Assembly: GCA_035539135.1 (NCBI GenBank)
Contig: DATLJD010000011.1
Span: 62,001-126,000, forward strand
DNA from: JABFWF01 sp035539135
Lineage (GTDB): Bacteria > Pseudomonadota > Gammaproteobacteria > Xanthomonadales > Xanthomonadaceae
DNA length: 64,000 nucleotides
Direction of reading: 5' to 3'
A program made the translations under genes and the position numbers. The notes below the pieces were generated by a model. That model saw only the letters and a list, made by a program, of their open reading frames with translations. It was not told where the DNA came from and did not search any database. Below are positions 11,099 to 18,835 of this stretch, one piece after another; position 1 is the stretch's first letter; every line of letters starts with the position of its first letter.

Positions 11099-11854
11099 AT
11101 GGCGGCAACCGGCTTCAAGGACCATTTTTCCGCGGTCGCCGCCGACTACGCCAGCGCGCGGCCCGAATACCCGGACGCGTTGTTCACCTGGATCGCCGCG
11201 GCCGCGCCCGGCACGGAATGCGTGTGGGAAGCCGGCTGCGGCAGCGGCCAGGCCAGCCGCGGGCTGGCCGCGCACTTCGACGCGGTGCACGCGACCGATC
11301 CAAGCGCGGCGCAGCTCGCGCAGGCGCGCGCGCCGGGCAACGTTCGCTTCACGGTCGAGCCGGGCGAGCGCTGCAGCCTGGCCGACGCCAGCGCGGACGC
11401 GGTGTGCGTGGCGCAGGCGCTGCACTGGTTCGACCGCCCGGTCTTCTTCGCCGAATGCGCGCGGGTGCTGCGGCCGGGCGGGGTGCTGGTCGCCTGGGGC
11501 TACCAGGACATCGAGGTGCCGCCGGCGCTGGCCGAAGCGAACGCGGCGTTGCAGGCGGAGATCCTGCCGTACTGGCCGCCCGAGCGGGCGCTGATCGACA
11601 CGGCCTACGCCGGGTTCGACTGGCCGTTCCCGGCGATCGAAGCGCCGGCCTTCGAGCTGCGGGTGGAATGGACGCTGCCACGCCTGCTCGGCTACTTCGC
11701 CAGCTACTCGGCCAGCAAGCGCTGCCGCGAGGCGACCGGCCGCGATCCGGTCGCCGCCCATGCGGACGCCTTCGCTGCCGCCTGGGGCGATCCCGGCGAA
11801 GCGCGCCCGCTGCGCTGGCCGCTGTTCCTGCACGCGCGGCGCAAGCCCGCCTGA
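11099..11854 (+). CDS. Class I SAM-dependent methyltransferase
   Basis: This 251-residue protein has a type-11 methyltransferase fold. SAM-binding motif I is WEAGCGSGQASRGLA (about residues 41-55), the acidic end of strand 2 is HATDPS, and motif IV/V is CVAQALHWFDRPVFFAECARVLRPGG. The FDRP segment and C-terminal W-rich part resemble the trans-aconitate/UbiE-like superfamily. The substrate is unknown. It starts 2 nt after the ribD stop and ends just before the FMN riboswitch, so it is transcribed with nrdR-ribD. That placement is the only hint of a role; nothing in the sequence ties it to flavins. No membrane segment is seen. Confidence 0.9.
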   Translation: MAATGFKDHFSAVAADYASARPEYPDALFTWIAAAAPGTECVWEAGCGSGQASRGLAAHFDAVHATDPSAAQLAQARAPGNVRFTVEPGERCSLADASADAVCVAQALHWFDRPVFFAECARVLRPGGVLVAWGYQDIEVPPALAEANAALQAEILPYWPPERALIDTAYAGFDWPFPAIEAPAFELRVEWTLPRLLGYFASYSASKRCREATGRDPVAAHADAFAAAWGDPGEARPLRWPLFLHARRKPA

Positions 11855-11935
11855 CGCTGCGTTCCAGCGCCGGGACGGTCGTCCGCCGCCGGCCTGCTAG
11901 ACTGCGCGCCGCCGGTCCGCCGGCACCACAACCAG

Positions 11936-12082
11936 CGTCTTCAGGGCGGGGTGGAAGTCCCCACCGGCGGTAGGTGCGCCAGCACGAGCCCGCGAGCGCT
12001 TCCACGGGGCGACCCCGCGGAAGGTCAGCAGATCCGGTCGAAATCCGGAGCCGACGGTCACAGTCCGGATGCAAGAAGACGG
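11936..12082 (+). promoter_or_regulatory. ribE leader: FMN riboswitch (RFN element)
   Basis: The stretch carries the conserved blocks of the FMN aptamer in order: CTTCAGGGCGGGGTGGAAGT near 11939-11958, CCCCACCGGCGGTAG, AGCCCGCGAGCG, then a hairpin arm, GATCCGGT...ATCCGGAGCCGACGGT and a closing AGTCCGGATG followed by AAGAAG. The 5' and 3' ends (GTCTTC / GAAGAC) pair to form P1. It lies about 75 nt upstream of the ribE start and should switch off ribE-ribB-ribH when FMN is abundant. Confidence 0.97.
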
Positions 12083-12085
12083 CGA

Positions 12086-12132
12086 CGCGCGCCCACGGCG
12101 CGCGCATGCCTGTTTCGTCCGGGACGTTTTTT
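12086..12132 (+). terminator. Expression platform of the FMN riboswitch
   Basis: Directly after the aptamer is a perfect 8-bp stem (12086-12093 with 12097-12104, loop CAC). A short CGTC-CGG-GACG stem follows at 12117-12126, then six Ts at 12127-12132. This fits a factor-independent terminator formed in the FMN-bound state, upstream of the ribE ribosome-binding site. The competing antiterminator was not resolved by eye, so control of translation instead of transcription remains possible. Confidence 0.6.
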
Positions 12133-12156
12133 CGCCACGCGCGGGAGAACGCTTGC

Positions 12157-12762
12157 ATGTTCACGGGATTGATCGAAGGCGTCGGCCGGCTCGCCGCGCG
12201 CGAGGCGCGCGGCGGCGACGCGCGCCTGCGGATCGAGGTCGGCACGCTGCCCTTCGCCGACGTCGCGCAAGGCGAGAGCATCGCGGTCAATGGCGTGTGC
12301 CTGACCGTCATCGCTTTCGACGCGACGTCCTTCGAGGCCGACGCGTCCAACGAAACCCTGGCCCTCACCACGCTCGGCGCACTGGCGGTCGGCCGCGCGC
12401 TCAACCTCGAGCGCGCGCTGCGGCCCACCGATCGCCTCGGCGGCCACCTCGTCAGCGGCCACGTCGACGGCGTCGGCCAGGTCGAGGCAGTCGCCGAAGA
12501 CGCCCGCGCGCAGCGCTGGCGCTTCGCCGCGCCGGGGCCGCTGCTGCGCTACGTCGCGCACAAGGGCTCGATCTGCGTGGACGGGGTCAGCCTGACCGTG
12601 AACGCGGTCGACGGCGACGGCTTCGAGGTCGCGCTGGTGCCGCACACGCTCGCGCACACCGCGTTCGCGCAGACCCGCGCGGGCGACCCGGTCAACCTGG
12701 AGGTGGACATGCTGGCCCGCTACGTCGAACGCCTGCTGGCGACGCGGGAGGCGCGGCCATGA
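12157..12762 (+). CDS. ribE: Riboflavin synthase alpha subunit
   Basis: This 201-residue enzyme dismutates two 6,7-dimethyl-8-ribityllumazine molecules to riboflavin. It shows the internal duplication of the family: two lumazine-binding barrels at about residues 1-97 ([12 protein letters not shown]...) and 98-195 ([18 protein letters not shown]...). Each has a conserved [16 protein letters not shown] strand. The ATG at 12157 follows a GGGAG about 10 nt upstream; the longer frame to 11974 runs through the riboswitch and is not translated. It is the first gene behind the FMN riboswitch, and its stop overlaps the ribB start by 4 nt. Confidence 0.97.
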   Translation: MFTGLIEGVGRLAAREARGGDARLRIEVGTLPFADVAQGESIAVNGVCLTVIAFDATSFEADASNETLALTTLGALAVGRALNLERALRPTDRLGGHLVSGHVDGVGQVEAVAEDARAQRWRFAAPGPLLRYVAHKGSICVDGVSLTVNAVDGDGFEVALVPHTLAHTAFAQTRAGDPVNLEVDMLARYVERLLATREARP

Positions 12763-13904
12763 GCTTCGCCACAATTCCCGAACTGCTCGACGAACTGCGC
12801 GCCGGCCGCATGGTCGTGATCGTGGACGACGAGGACCGCGAGAACGAAGGCGACCTGATCATGCCGGCGGAGCTGGTGCGCCCGCAGGACGTCAACTTCA
12901 TGGTCACCCACGCGCGCGGCCTGGTCTGCCTGTCGCTCACGCGCGAGCGCTGCCGCCAGCTCGGCCTGCCCCCGATGGTGCGCGACAACACCTCGCCGCA
13001 CGGCACCAACTTCACCGTCTCGATCGAAGCGGCGGAGGGCGTGACCACCGGCATCAGCGCCTACGACCGCGCGCATACCATCCGCACCGCGGTGCGCCCG
13101 GACGCGTCGCCCGCGGACCTCAGCCAGCCCGGCCACATCTTCCCGCTGATGGCGCAGCCCGGCGGCGTGCTGACCCGCGCCGGCCACACCGAGGCCGCGA
13201 GCGACCTGGCGATGCTGGCCGGCTTCGAGCCCGCCGGCGTGCTGGTCGAGATCCTCAACGCCGACGGCAGCATGGCGCGGCGGCCGCAACTGGAGGTGTT
13301 CGCGCGCGAACACGGCCTGAAGATCGGCTCGATCGAGGACCTGATCCGGCACCGGCTCGCCACCGAGCACACCATCGAGCGGGTGGACGCGCGCGAGATC
13401 GACACCGAGCACGGACCGTTCCGCCTGTTCACCTACCGCGACCGGGTCGGCCGCGGCCTGCACCACGCGCTGCTGCGCGGCGAGCCGGACCCGGAGACGC
13501 CGACCCTGGTCCGCGTGCACATGCTCAACCCGCTGGCGGACGCGCTGCACTGGCGCCGCGCCGATTTCGGGCCGGCGGTCGGCGACGTGCTGGCGATGAT
13601 CGCGCGCGAAGGCCGCGGCGCGCTGGTGCTGCTGTCCGAGCCGGCGGACGCCGACGCGCTGCTGGCCCGCATCCGTGCGCCGCAGCCGGAGGTCGCGAGC
13701 GGCGGCCGCGGCAGCGCGCTGGCCGAGTGGCGACGCAACGGCGCCGGCGCCCAGATCCTCGCCGACCTCGGCCTCGGCCGGCTGCGCGTGCTCGGCACGC
13801 CGCGCCGCCAGGTGGGCCTCGCCGGCTTCGGCCTGGAGGTGGCCGAGTACCTCGAAGAGCCGCCGGCAGGAGCCGCCGCGCTAAACTGCCCGGCCCACCG
13901 ATGA
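12759..13904 (+). CDS. ribB: 3,4-dihydroxy-2-butanone 4-phosphate synthase with inactive GTP-cyclohydrolase-II-like domain (RibBX type)
   Basis: The N-terminal ~205 residues form a complete DHBP synthase, which makes the four-carbon precursor of riboflavin from ribulose 5-phosphate: [11 protein letters not shown] at residues 23-33, [13 protein letters not shown]-like and GHTEAASDL motifs are intact. The C-terminal ~170 residues align with GTP cyclohydrolase II but lack the three zinc cysteines of the GSLRCDCG-type motif; the region reads [20 protein letters not shown]. Only EGRGALVLL recalls the catalytic EGRGIGL. This matches the known proteobacterial RibBX architecture, in which the second domain is not a cyclohydrolase. 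A separate ribA should therefore exist elsewhere. ATGA overlaps join it to ribE and ribH. Confidence 0.93.
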   Translation: MSFATIPELLDELRAGRMVVIVDDEDRENEGDLIMPAELVRPQDVNFMVTHARGLVCLSLTRERCRQLGLPPMVRDNTSPHGTNFTVSIEAAEGVTTGISAYDRAHTIRTAVRPDASPADLSQPGHIFPLMAQPGGVLTRAGHTEAASDLAMLAGFEPAGVLVEILNADGSMARRPQLEVFAREHGLKIGSIEDLIRHRLATEHTIERVDAREIDTEHGPFRLFTYRDRVGRGLHHALLRGEPDPETPTLVRVHMLNPLADALHWRRADFGPAVGDVLAMIAREGRGALVLLSEPADADALLARIRAPQPEVASGGRGSALAEWRRNGAGAQILADLGLGRLRVLGTPRRQVGLAGFGLEVAEYLEEPPAGAAALNCPAHR

Positions 13905-14395
13905 CCGACTCCCGCATGCAGGCCGCCACCGGCCCCTTCGCAGGCGACCTGCGCGCCCCCGCCGGCGCGCGCTTCGCCATCCTCGCCAGCCGCTGGAACC
14001 CGCGCATCACCGAGGCGCTGGTCGACGGCGCGCGCCGCGCCTTCGCCGACCACGGCGTCGCCGCCGACGCGGTGGACGTGCTGCGCGTGCCCGGCGCCTG
14101 GGAGCTGCCGCTGCTGGCCGCGCGCGTCGCCGCCGCCGGCCGCCACGCGGCGATCGTCGCGCTCGGCTGCGTGGTGCGCGGCGAGACCCGCCACTACGAG
14201 CACGTCGCCGACCGCTGCGCCGAAGGCCTGATGCGGGTTTCGCTCGACCACCGCGTGCCGGTCTGCAACGGCGTGCTCGCCGTCGAGCGCCAGGCCGACG
14301 CGCAGGCGCGCGCCGGCGGCACGCACGGCAACAAGGGCGAGGAGTGCGCGCTGGTGGCGATCGAAATGGCGAACCTGCTGGAGAAATTCGCATGA
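13901..14395 (+). CDS. ribH: 6,7-dimethyl-8-ribityllumazine synthase
   Basis: This 164-residue protein condenses the RibD-derived pyrimidine with DHBP to make lumazine, and is expected to assemble into pentamers or icosahedra. Family motifs are [41 protein letters not shown] (with the catalytic-region His) and [17 protein letters not shown]. Starts are possible at 13901, overlapping the ribB stop (ATGA), or at an internal ATG at 13916; the first is kept because of coupling. The stop overlaps nusB by 4 nt, giving the common ribH-nusB-thiL order. Confidence 0.96.
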   Translation: MTDSRMQAATGPFAGDLRAPAGARFAILASRWNPRITEALVDGARRAFADHGVAADAVDVLRVPGAWELPLLAARVAAAGRHAAIVALGCVVRGETRHYEHVADRCAEGLMRVSLDHRVPVCNGVLAVERQADAQARAGGTHGNKGEECALVAIEMANLLEKFA

Positions 14396-14856
14396 CCCGT
14401 GGCCGCCGCCCCGATGGCGTGGATCCCGTGCTGCGCTCGCGCGCGCGCCGTCGCGCGTTGCAGGCGGTGTACGCCTGGCAGATTTCCGGCGGCAACGCGC
14501 AGCAGGTGATCGCGCAGTTCGCCCATGAGCAGGCGCGCGAGCAGGCCGACCTGGCCTACTTCGAGGACATCGTGCGCGGCGTGCTGGAACACCACGCGGC
14601 GCTCGACGCCGCGCTCGCCGCGCACCTGGACCGCGAGGTCGGCCAGGTGGACGCGATCGAGCGCGCCGCCCTGCGGATCGCCGCCTACGAACTGCTGCAC
14701 CGCCAGGACGTGCCGTACCGGGTGGTGATCAACGAGGCGATCGACTCGACCAAGCGCTTCGGGTCCGAGCACGGGCACACCTACGTCAACGGCGTGCTCG
14801 ACCGCGCCGCGGCGGAGTGGCGCGCGGTCGAATTCAACGCCGGTCGCGCGCGCTAG
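14392..14856 (+). CDS. nusB: Transcription antitermination factor NusB
   Basis: NusB, with NusE (S10), binds boxA RNA and promotes antitermination of rRNA operons. The 154-residue all-helical protein shows [15 protein letters not shown] at residues 19-33, the interior [10 protein letters not shown] segment and the well-conserved [19 protein letters not shown] followed by YVNGVLDR near the C-terminus. The ATG overlaps the ribH stop by 4 nt. thiL follows after 64 nt with its own strong ribosome-binding site. Length and motifs match the family throughout. Confidence 0.97.
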   Translation: MTRGRRPDGVDPVLRSRARRRALQAVYAWQISGGNAQQVIAQFAHEQAREQADLAYFEDIVRGVLEHHAALDAALAAHLDREVGQVDAIERAALRIAAYELLHRQDVPYRVVINEAIDSTKRFGSEHGHTYVNGVLDRAAAEWRAVEFNAGRAR

Positions 14857-14920
14857 CACCCCGCACCGGCGAGCCGTTGACGCCGCGTCCGCTACAAGGG
14901 GCGTCGCAGGAGGAGCCGCG

Positions 14921-15868
14921 ATGGCCGAGTTCGACCTGATCGCCCGCATCCAGGCCCGCGTCCGCGGCCGCGACGACGTCGTGCTCGGCATCGGCGACGA
15001 CGCCGCGCTGCTGCGGGTGCCGGCCGGCGAGCTGCTGGTGGTCGCCGCCGACACCCTCAACGCCGACGTGCACTTCCCCGAGGACACCGCGCCCAACGCG
15101 GTCGGCTGGAAGGCGCTGGCGGTGAACCTGTCCGACCTCGCCGCGATGGGCGCGCGGCCGGCCTGGTGCACGCTGTCGCTGTCGCTGCCGGGTGGCGAGC
15201 CGGCCTGGCTTGACCGCTTCCTCGACGGCTTCCTCGCGCTGGCGCAGGAGCACGGCGTCGTCCTGGTCGGCGGCGACACCACGCGCGGACCACTGTCGAT
15301 CGGCGTGACCGTGCACGGTTTCGTCGGCGAGGACCGCGCCTTGCGCCGCGCCGGCGCGCGCGTGGGCGACGACCTGTGGGTCAGCGGCACCCTGGGCGAC
15401 GCCGCCGGCGCGCTGTCGCAATGGCGCGCCGGCGGTGCCTGCGAACCGACGCTGCGCGCGCGCCTGGACCGCCCCGCGCCGCGGCTCGCGCTCGGCGTGC
15501 GGCTGGCGGGTGTGGCCCGCGCCTGCATCGACATTTCCGATGGCCTGCTGGCGGACGCGGGCCACCTGTGCGCGGCCTCCGGCGTCGGCGCGGAGATCGA
15601 ACTCGCCGCGCTGCCGGCATCGCCCGCGCTCGCCGCGCTGTTTACCGAGGAGACGCGCCACGTACTGCAGGCCGGCGGCGGCGACGACTACGAACTGTGC
15701 TTCGCCGCCGATCCCGCGCGCCGCGATGCGGTGCTGCGCGCCGCGCAGGCCGCCGCCGTCCCGGTGACCCACGTCGGCCGCATCGTCGCGGGCACCGGCG
15801 TGCGCGCCCTGCGCGCCGACGGCAGCGCCTGGTCGCCGCCGCAACACGGCTACGAACACTTCCGCTGA
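14921..15868 (+). CDS. thiL: Thiamine-monophosphate kinase
   Basis: ThiL phosphorylates thiamine monophosphate to the active cofactor thiamine pyrophosphate. The 315-residue protein has the PurM-like two-domain fold, with IGDDAALLRV near residue 24, AADTLNADVHFPED, NLSDLAAMGARP, VGGDTTRG and a C-terminal GGGDDYELCF. AGGAGG 7-12 nt before the ATG is one of the best ribosome-binding sites in the window. It is the last gene of the riboflavin-nusB block. A GC-rich hairpin (15882-15904) begins 14 nt after its stop. Confidence 0.97.
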   Translation: MAEFDLIARIQARVRGRDDVVLGIGDDAALLRVPAGELLVVAADTLNADVHFPEDTAPNAVGWKALAVNLSDLAAMGARPAWCTLSLSLPGGEPAWLDRFLDGFLALAQEHGVVLVGGDTTRGPLSIGVTVHGFVGEDRALRRAGARVGDDLWVSGTLGDAAGALSQWRAGGACEPTLRARLDRPAPRLALGVRLAGVARACIDISDGLLADAGHLCAASGVGAEIELAALPASPALAALFTEETRHVLQAGGGDDYELCFAADPARRDAVLRAAQAAAVPVTHVGRIVAGTGVRALRADGSAWSPPQHGYEHFR

Positions 15869-15881
15869 GCCCCTACGGCCT

Positions 15882-15904
15882 CCCTCCCCGCGTGCGGGGG
15901 AGGG
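15882..15904 (+). terminator. GC-rich hairpin after thiL
   Basis: An 8-bp stem (CCCTCCCC at 15882-15889 with GGGGAGGG at 15897-15904) starts 14 nt past the thiL stop. A G-rich tail follows instead of Ts. It may stop or stabilise the 3' end of the rib-nusB-thiL message. The lack of a U-tract makes classical intrinsic termination doubtful. Confidence 0.4.
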
Positions 15905-15978
15905 CTGGGGTGGGGGCGAGTCTCACGCTCGCGCATCCGGGTGCGCCCCTGCCGCATGCGGTGCCGCGCGGGCGCGCC

Positions 15979-16074
15979 GGGCGGGAGAGGCAGGCAGGAC
16001 ACGCCGTGAATCCGTCCATGGAGGCTCGGATGCGGCATCCATGCCGCATACGGTCCTGCCTGCCTCTCCCGCCC
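15979..16074. repeat. Long palindromic intergenic repeat, copy 1
   Basis: Perfect 22-bp terminal inverted repeats (15979-16000 and 16053-16074) flank a 52-bp centre. The centre holds a second palindrome, ATGCGGCAT-CC-ATGCCGCAT at 16030-16049, and TCCATGGA at 16015-16022. The central ~62 bp recur at 21753-21814 with only two mismatches. The element carries no plausible gene and looks like a REP-type mobile palindrome. Confidence 0.85.
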
Positions 16075-16115
16075 GACGCGTCCCCCATATTCCCGCGGTC
16101 CGGCTCGCGCCCTTC

Positions 16116-16183
16116 GTAGAGCGTGAGCTTGCTCCGCTGCGCCAGGCCCGGATTGCGTGTGAGCGGAGCAGGCTCCGCTCTAC
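16116..16183. repeat. Hairpin built from inverted copies of the GCTTGCTCCGCT repeat
   Basis: A left arm (16116-16138, GTAGAGCG...GCTCCGCT) and a right arm (16162-16183, AGCGGAGC...CGCTCTAC) form an imperfect ~22-bp stem around a 23-nt loop. The left arm is the same unit found at 5244-5303, so this is a second location of that repeat family. Confidence 0.75.
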
Positions 16184-16236
16184 GGCAAGCAGCGATGGCC
16201 TGTCCGAGCGACCGGGAGGACGGGGGTGTTGCGTCA

Positions 16237-16405
16237 GCGCGCCATGGATGGCGCGCGCCCGCATCTGGGCATGGGTGAGCACGGGCCGCTTGCGCGGCAT
16301 TGCCGCGCGCCCGTGCGAACGCCCGGCGCGCTGCGCCGGGCCGGGTGAGCCGCGCAGCGGCGTCCCAGCTAAGGGAAAAGCAATACCCCCGCCCTCCCGG
16401 GCGCG
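16237..16405. repeat. Cluster of palindromes upstream of the UDG-like gene end
   Basis: This stretch has no gene. It holds a palindrome GCGCGCCAT-GG-ATGGCGCGC (16237-16256) and a larger nested one at 16279-16316 (outer arms GCACGGG/CCCGTGC, inner GCGCGGCA/TGCCGCGC). A 9-bp stem with a 3-nt loop follows at 16321-16341, then an imperfect GC palindrome near 16385-16405. Together with the two upstream repeats it makes the whole 15869-16425 gap a mosaic of palindromes. Confidence 0.7.
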
Positions 16406-16425
16406 GGCTCAGTATCCCCACTCAT

Positions 16426-17031
16426 CTATCGCGCGTCCGCCGACCGCCCGAGCAAGGCCGCCACCCGCGCGCGCAGCTCCGGCAGCACCTCGCCCTCGAA
16501 CCAGGGATTGGCCTTGAACCAGGCGACGTTGCGCGGGCTCGGATGCGGCAGCGGCAGGTAGCGCGGCAGGTACTCGCGCCAGGCGCGCATGGTGGCGGTG
16601 AGCGAGGCCTTGCGCGCGTCGCCGAGGAAATGCGCCTGCGCGTACTGGCCGATCAGCAGGGTCAGGCTGATGTCCGGCAACAGCGGCAGCAGGCGCGGGT
16701 GCCAGGTGCGGCGGCATTCCGGGCGCGGCGGCGCGTCGCCGGAGCCGGCCTTGCCGGGATAGCAGAACGCCATCGGCACGATCGCCACCTGGCGCGCGTC
16801 GTAGAAGGTCGCCGCGTCCATCGCCAGCCACTCGCGCAGGCGCCGGCCGCTGGCGTCGTCCCAGGGCACGCCGCTGGCGTGCACGCGCGCGCCGGGCGCC
16901 TGGCCGACGACCAGCAGGCGCGCGCCGCGGCCCGCGCGCACGACCGGGCGCGGCCCGAGCGGCAGCTGCGCCTCGCACAGCCGGCAGGCTTCGATGTCGC
17001 GCAGGAGGCGGTCGAGCTTCGTCGCCGTCAC
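16426..17031 (-). CDS. Uracil-DNA glycosylase family protein
   Basis: This 201-residue protein belongs to the uracil-DNA glycosylase superfamily, outside the classical Ung group. Near the N-terminus two close cysteines (CRLCEAQLP) recall the start of iron-sulfur UDGs, but further cluster ligands were not established. The active-site-like motif is GQAPGARVHASGVPWDD at about residues 43-59, and the C-terminal leucine-loop-like motif is PLPHPSPRN. A PMAFCYPGK stretch and LLIGQYAQAHFL are typical of this subfamily. It may remove damaged bases, or have another nucleic-acid or nucleotide role. The GTG at 17031 overlaps the stop of the upstream FAD oxidoreductase by 4 nt (GTGA), so translation is probably coupled. 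Confidence 0.85.
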   Translation of the reverse strand: MTATKLDRLLRDIEACRLCEAQLPLGPRPVVRAGRGARLLVVGQAPGARVHASGVPWDDASGRRLREWLAMDAATFYDARQVAIVPMAFCYPGKAGSGDAPPRPECRRTWHPRLLPLLPDISLTLLIGQYAQAHFLGDARKASLTATMRAWREYLPRYLPLPHPSPRNVAWFKANPWFEGEVLPELRARVAALLGRSADAR

Positions 17032-18407
17032 GGCGCGTCGGGCAGCAGCTTGCCCGGGTTGAGGATGCCGTCCGGATCGAACGCGCGCTTGACCTCGCGC
17101 ATCAGCGCGAGCGTGGGCGCGTCGTAGGCGCGTGCCATGAAGGCGCGCTTGCTGACGCCGATGCCGTGCTCGCCGGACAGCGCGCCGCCGAGCGACAGCG
17201 CGAGCTCGAACACCCGCGGCAACGCATCCCGCGCCCGCGCGGTCTCGCCGGCATCGTCGGGGTGGTACATCAGGTTGACGTGCAGGTTGCCGTTGCCGGC
17301 GTGGCCGAACACCACGATCGGCAGCGCGCAGTTGGCGGACAAGCGCTCCACGCCCGCGACCAGGTCGGGGATGCGCGACACCGGCACCACCACGTCCTCG
17401 TTGATCTTGCCGGGCGCGAGCGTGCGCAGCGCGGGCGACAGCGCGCGCCGCGCCGCCCACAGGCGGTCGCGCGCGGCGCCGTCCTGCGCCACGTCCATGT
17501 CCAGCAGGCCGTCGCCGTCGGCGGCGGCGCCGAGCGCGGCAAGCGCCTCGGGCAGCGTGTCGGCTTCGCCGTCGGCCTCCACCAGCAGCATCGCGCCGGC
17601 CTCGGGCACCTCGCTGCCGTTGGCGCGCAGCAGGGCGAGGCTGGTGCGGTCCATGAACTCCAGCATCGCCGGCACCATCGGCTGCGCCATCAGTCGCGAG
17701 ACCGCGGCCGCGGCACTGGCGGCATCGCGGTAGAACACGCGCAGCCCGGCCTGCGCGCGCGGACGCGGCGCCAGCTTCAGGGTCGCCTCCACCACCAGCG
17801 CCAGGGTGCCCTCGCTGCCGACGATCAGCCGCGTCAGGTCGTAGCCGCTGGAGTTCTTGGTGTAGGCGCCGCCGCAGCGCACCAGGTCGCCGGTGCCGGT
17901 GACCGCGACCAGGCCGAGCACGTTGTCGCGGGTCGCGCCGTACTTCACCGCGCGCGGGCCGCCGGCGTTGGTGGCGAGGTTGCCGCCGACCGTGCAGTTG
18001 TCCGCGCTCGAAGGATCCGGCGGCCAGAACAGGCCTTGCGGCGCCAGCGCCTGCTGCAGGTCGGCGTTGCGCACGCCGGGCTCGACCACCACGCAACGGT
18101 CCGCCGCGCGCACTTCGAGGATGCGGTCCATGCGCGCGAACGACAGCACCACGCCGCCCGCGAGCGGCACCGCCGCGCCGGTGGTGCCGGTGCCGGCGCC
18201 GCGCGCGACGATCGGCACCCGGTGCGCGCGGCAGGCGCGGACCAGCGCGACGACCTGCTCGCGCGTGGCCGGCAGCGCGACCGCGTCGGGCAGGGCCTGG
18301 CGGCGCGAATCGTCGGCGGCGTGGGCCCCGCGCGCGGCGGCGTCGGTGCGCCAGCCGTCGCCGAGCAGGGCGGCGAGCTCGGCGGCGAGGGCGGCGGGCA
18401 AGGGCAT
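17028..18407 (-). CDS. FAD-binding oxidoreductase, GlcD / D-2-hydroxyacid dehydrogenase family
   Basis: This 459-residue flavoprotein of the VAO/PCMH family oxidises 2-hydroxyacids such as glycolate, D-lactate or D-2-hydroxyglutarate. The FAD-binding domain (about residues 40-215) shows PIVARGAGTGTTGAAVPLAG and DPSSADNCTVGGNLATNAGG. The C-terminal oxidase domain has GHAGNGNLHVN and SGEHGIGVSKR, which carry the metal and substrate His residues. The length fits GlcD/DLD-like enzymes without an iron-sulfur extension. The start at 18407 (MPLPAALAAEL) is preferred over a 39-residue Arg-rich extension. It overlaps the UDG-like gene downstream. The precise substrate cannot be set by sequence alone. 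Confidence 0.92.
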   Translation of the reverse strand: MPLPAALAAELAALLGDGWRTDAAARGAHAADDSRRQALPDAVALPATREQVVALVRACRAHRVPIVARGAGTGTTGAAVPLAGGVVLSFARMDRILEVRAADRCVVVEPGVRNADLQQALAPQGLFWPPDPSSADNCTVGGNLATNAGGPRAVKYGATRDNVLGLVAVTGTGDLVRCGGAYTKNSSGYDLTRLIVGSEGTLALVVEATLKLAPRPRAQAGLRVFYRDAASAAAAVSRLMAQPMVPAMLEFMDRTSLALLRANGSEVPEAGAMLLVEADGEADTLPEALAALGAAADGDGLLDMDVAQDGAARDRLWAARRALSPALRTLAPGKINEDVVVPVSRIPDLVAGVERLSANCALPIVVFGHAGNGNLHVNLMYHPDDAGETARARDALPRVFELALSLGGALSGEHGIGVSKRAFMARAYDAPTLALMREVKRAFDPDGILNPGKLLPDAP

Positions 18408-18433
18408 GCCGCGATTATCGCGCGCGGGCGCGC

Positions 18434-18835
18434 TCAGCAGTCGTCGGCGCGGAAGGCGTCGCGCAACCAGTTCAGCGTGGGGTGGTGCGGATCGCCGCTC
18501 GCCTCGACCACGTCGAAGCGGCACGCCGCCTCGCGCAGCTTCGGATGGGTCACGAGGAACAGTTGCGCCGCGCGCACCAGCTTGCGCCGCTTGGCCGCGT
18601 CCACCGAGGCGGCGCCGCCGCCGAAACCGGTGCCGCGGCGATAGCGCACCTCGACGAAGACCACGCAGCGCGCAGCCGGATCGTGCATGACGAGGTCGAG
18701 TTCGCCGCCGCGGTAATTGGCGTTGCGCGCCAGCTCGCGCAGGCCCGCGGCGAGCAGGTGGCGGCGGGCGGCGTCCTCGACCAGCGCGCCGCGCGCGCGA
18801 CGATCGATCGCGCCGCCGGCCTCAGCGGCCGGCAT
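18434..18835 (-). CDS. yraN: YraN family endonuclease-like protein (UPF0102)
   Basis: This 133-residue protein has the Holliday-junction-resolvase-like/restriction-endonuclease core of the YraN family. It includes [17 protein letters not shown] and [15 protein letters not shown], which give the E-x-D and V-E-V-R catalytic-type residues. The molecular role of YraN is not settled; a nuclease activity is inferred from the fold. It overlaps the 3' end of lpoA by 14 nt on the same strand. The lpoA-yraN pair divergent from rsmI is an order conserved in many gammaproteobacteria, which supports the call. Confidence 0.95.
   Translation of the reverse strand: MPAAEAGGAIDRRARGALVEDAARRHLLAAGLRELARNANYRGGELDLVMHDPAARCVVFVEVRYRRGTGFGGGAASVDAAKRRKLVRAAQLFLVTHPKLREAACRFDVVEASGDPHHPTLNWLRDAFRADDC

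Noticed and set aside
15979..16074. Possibility that the palindromic repeat is a CRISPR unit or small insertion sequence
   Set aside because: There are only two distant copies without regular spacers, no cas genes, and no transposase frame inside the element.
15873..16421. Open frames of 125-182 codons across the palindrome mosaic
   Set aside because: They translate palindromic repeats on both strands, lack ribosome-binding sites and overlap each other.
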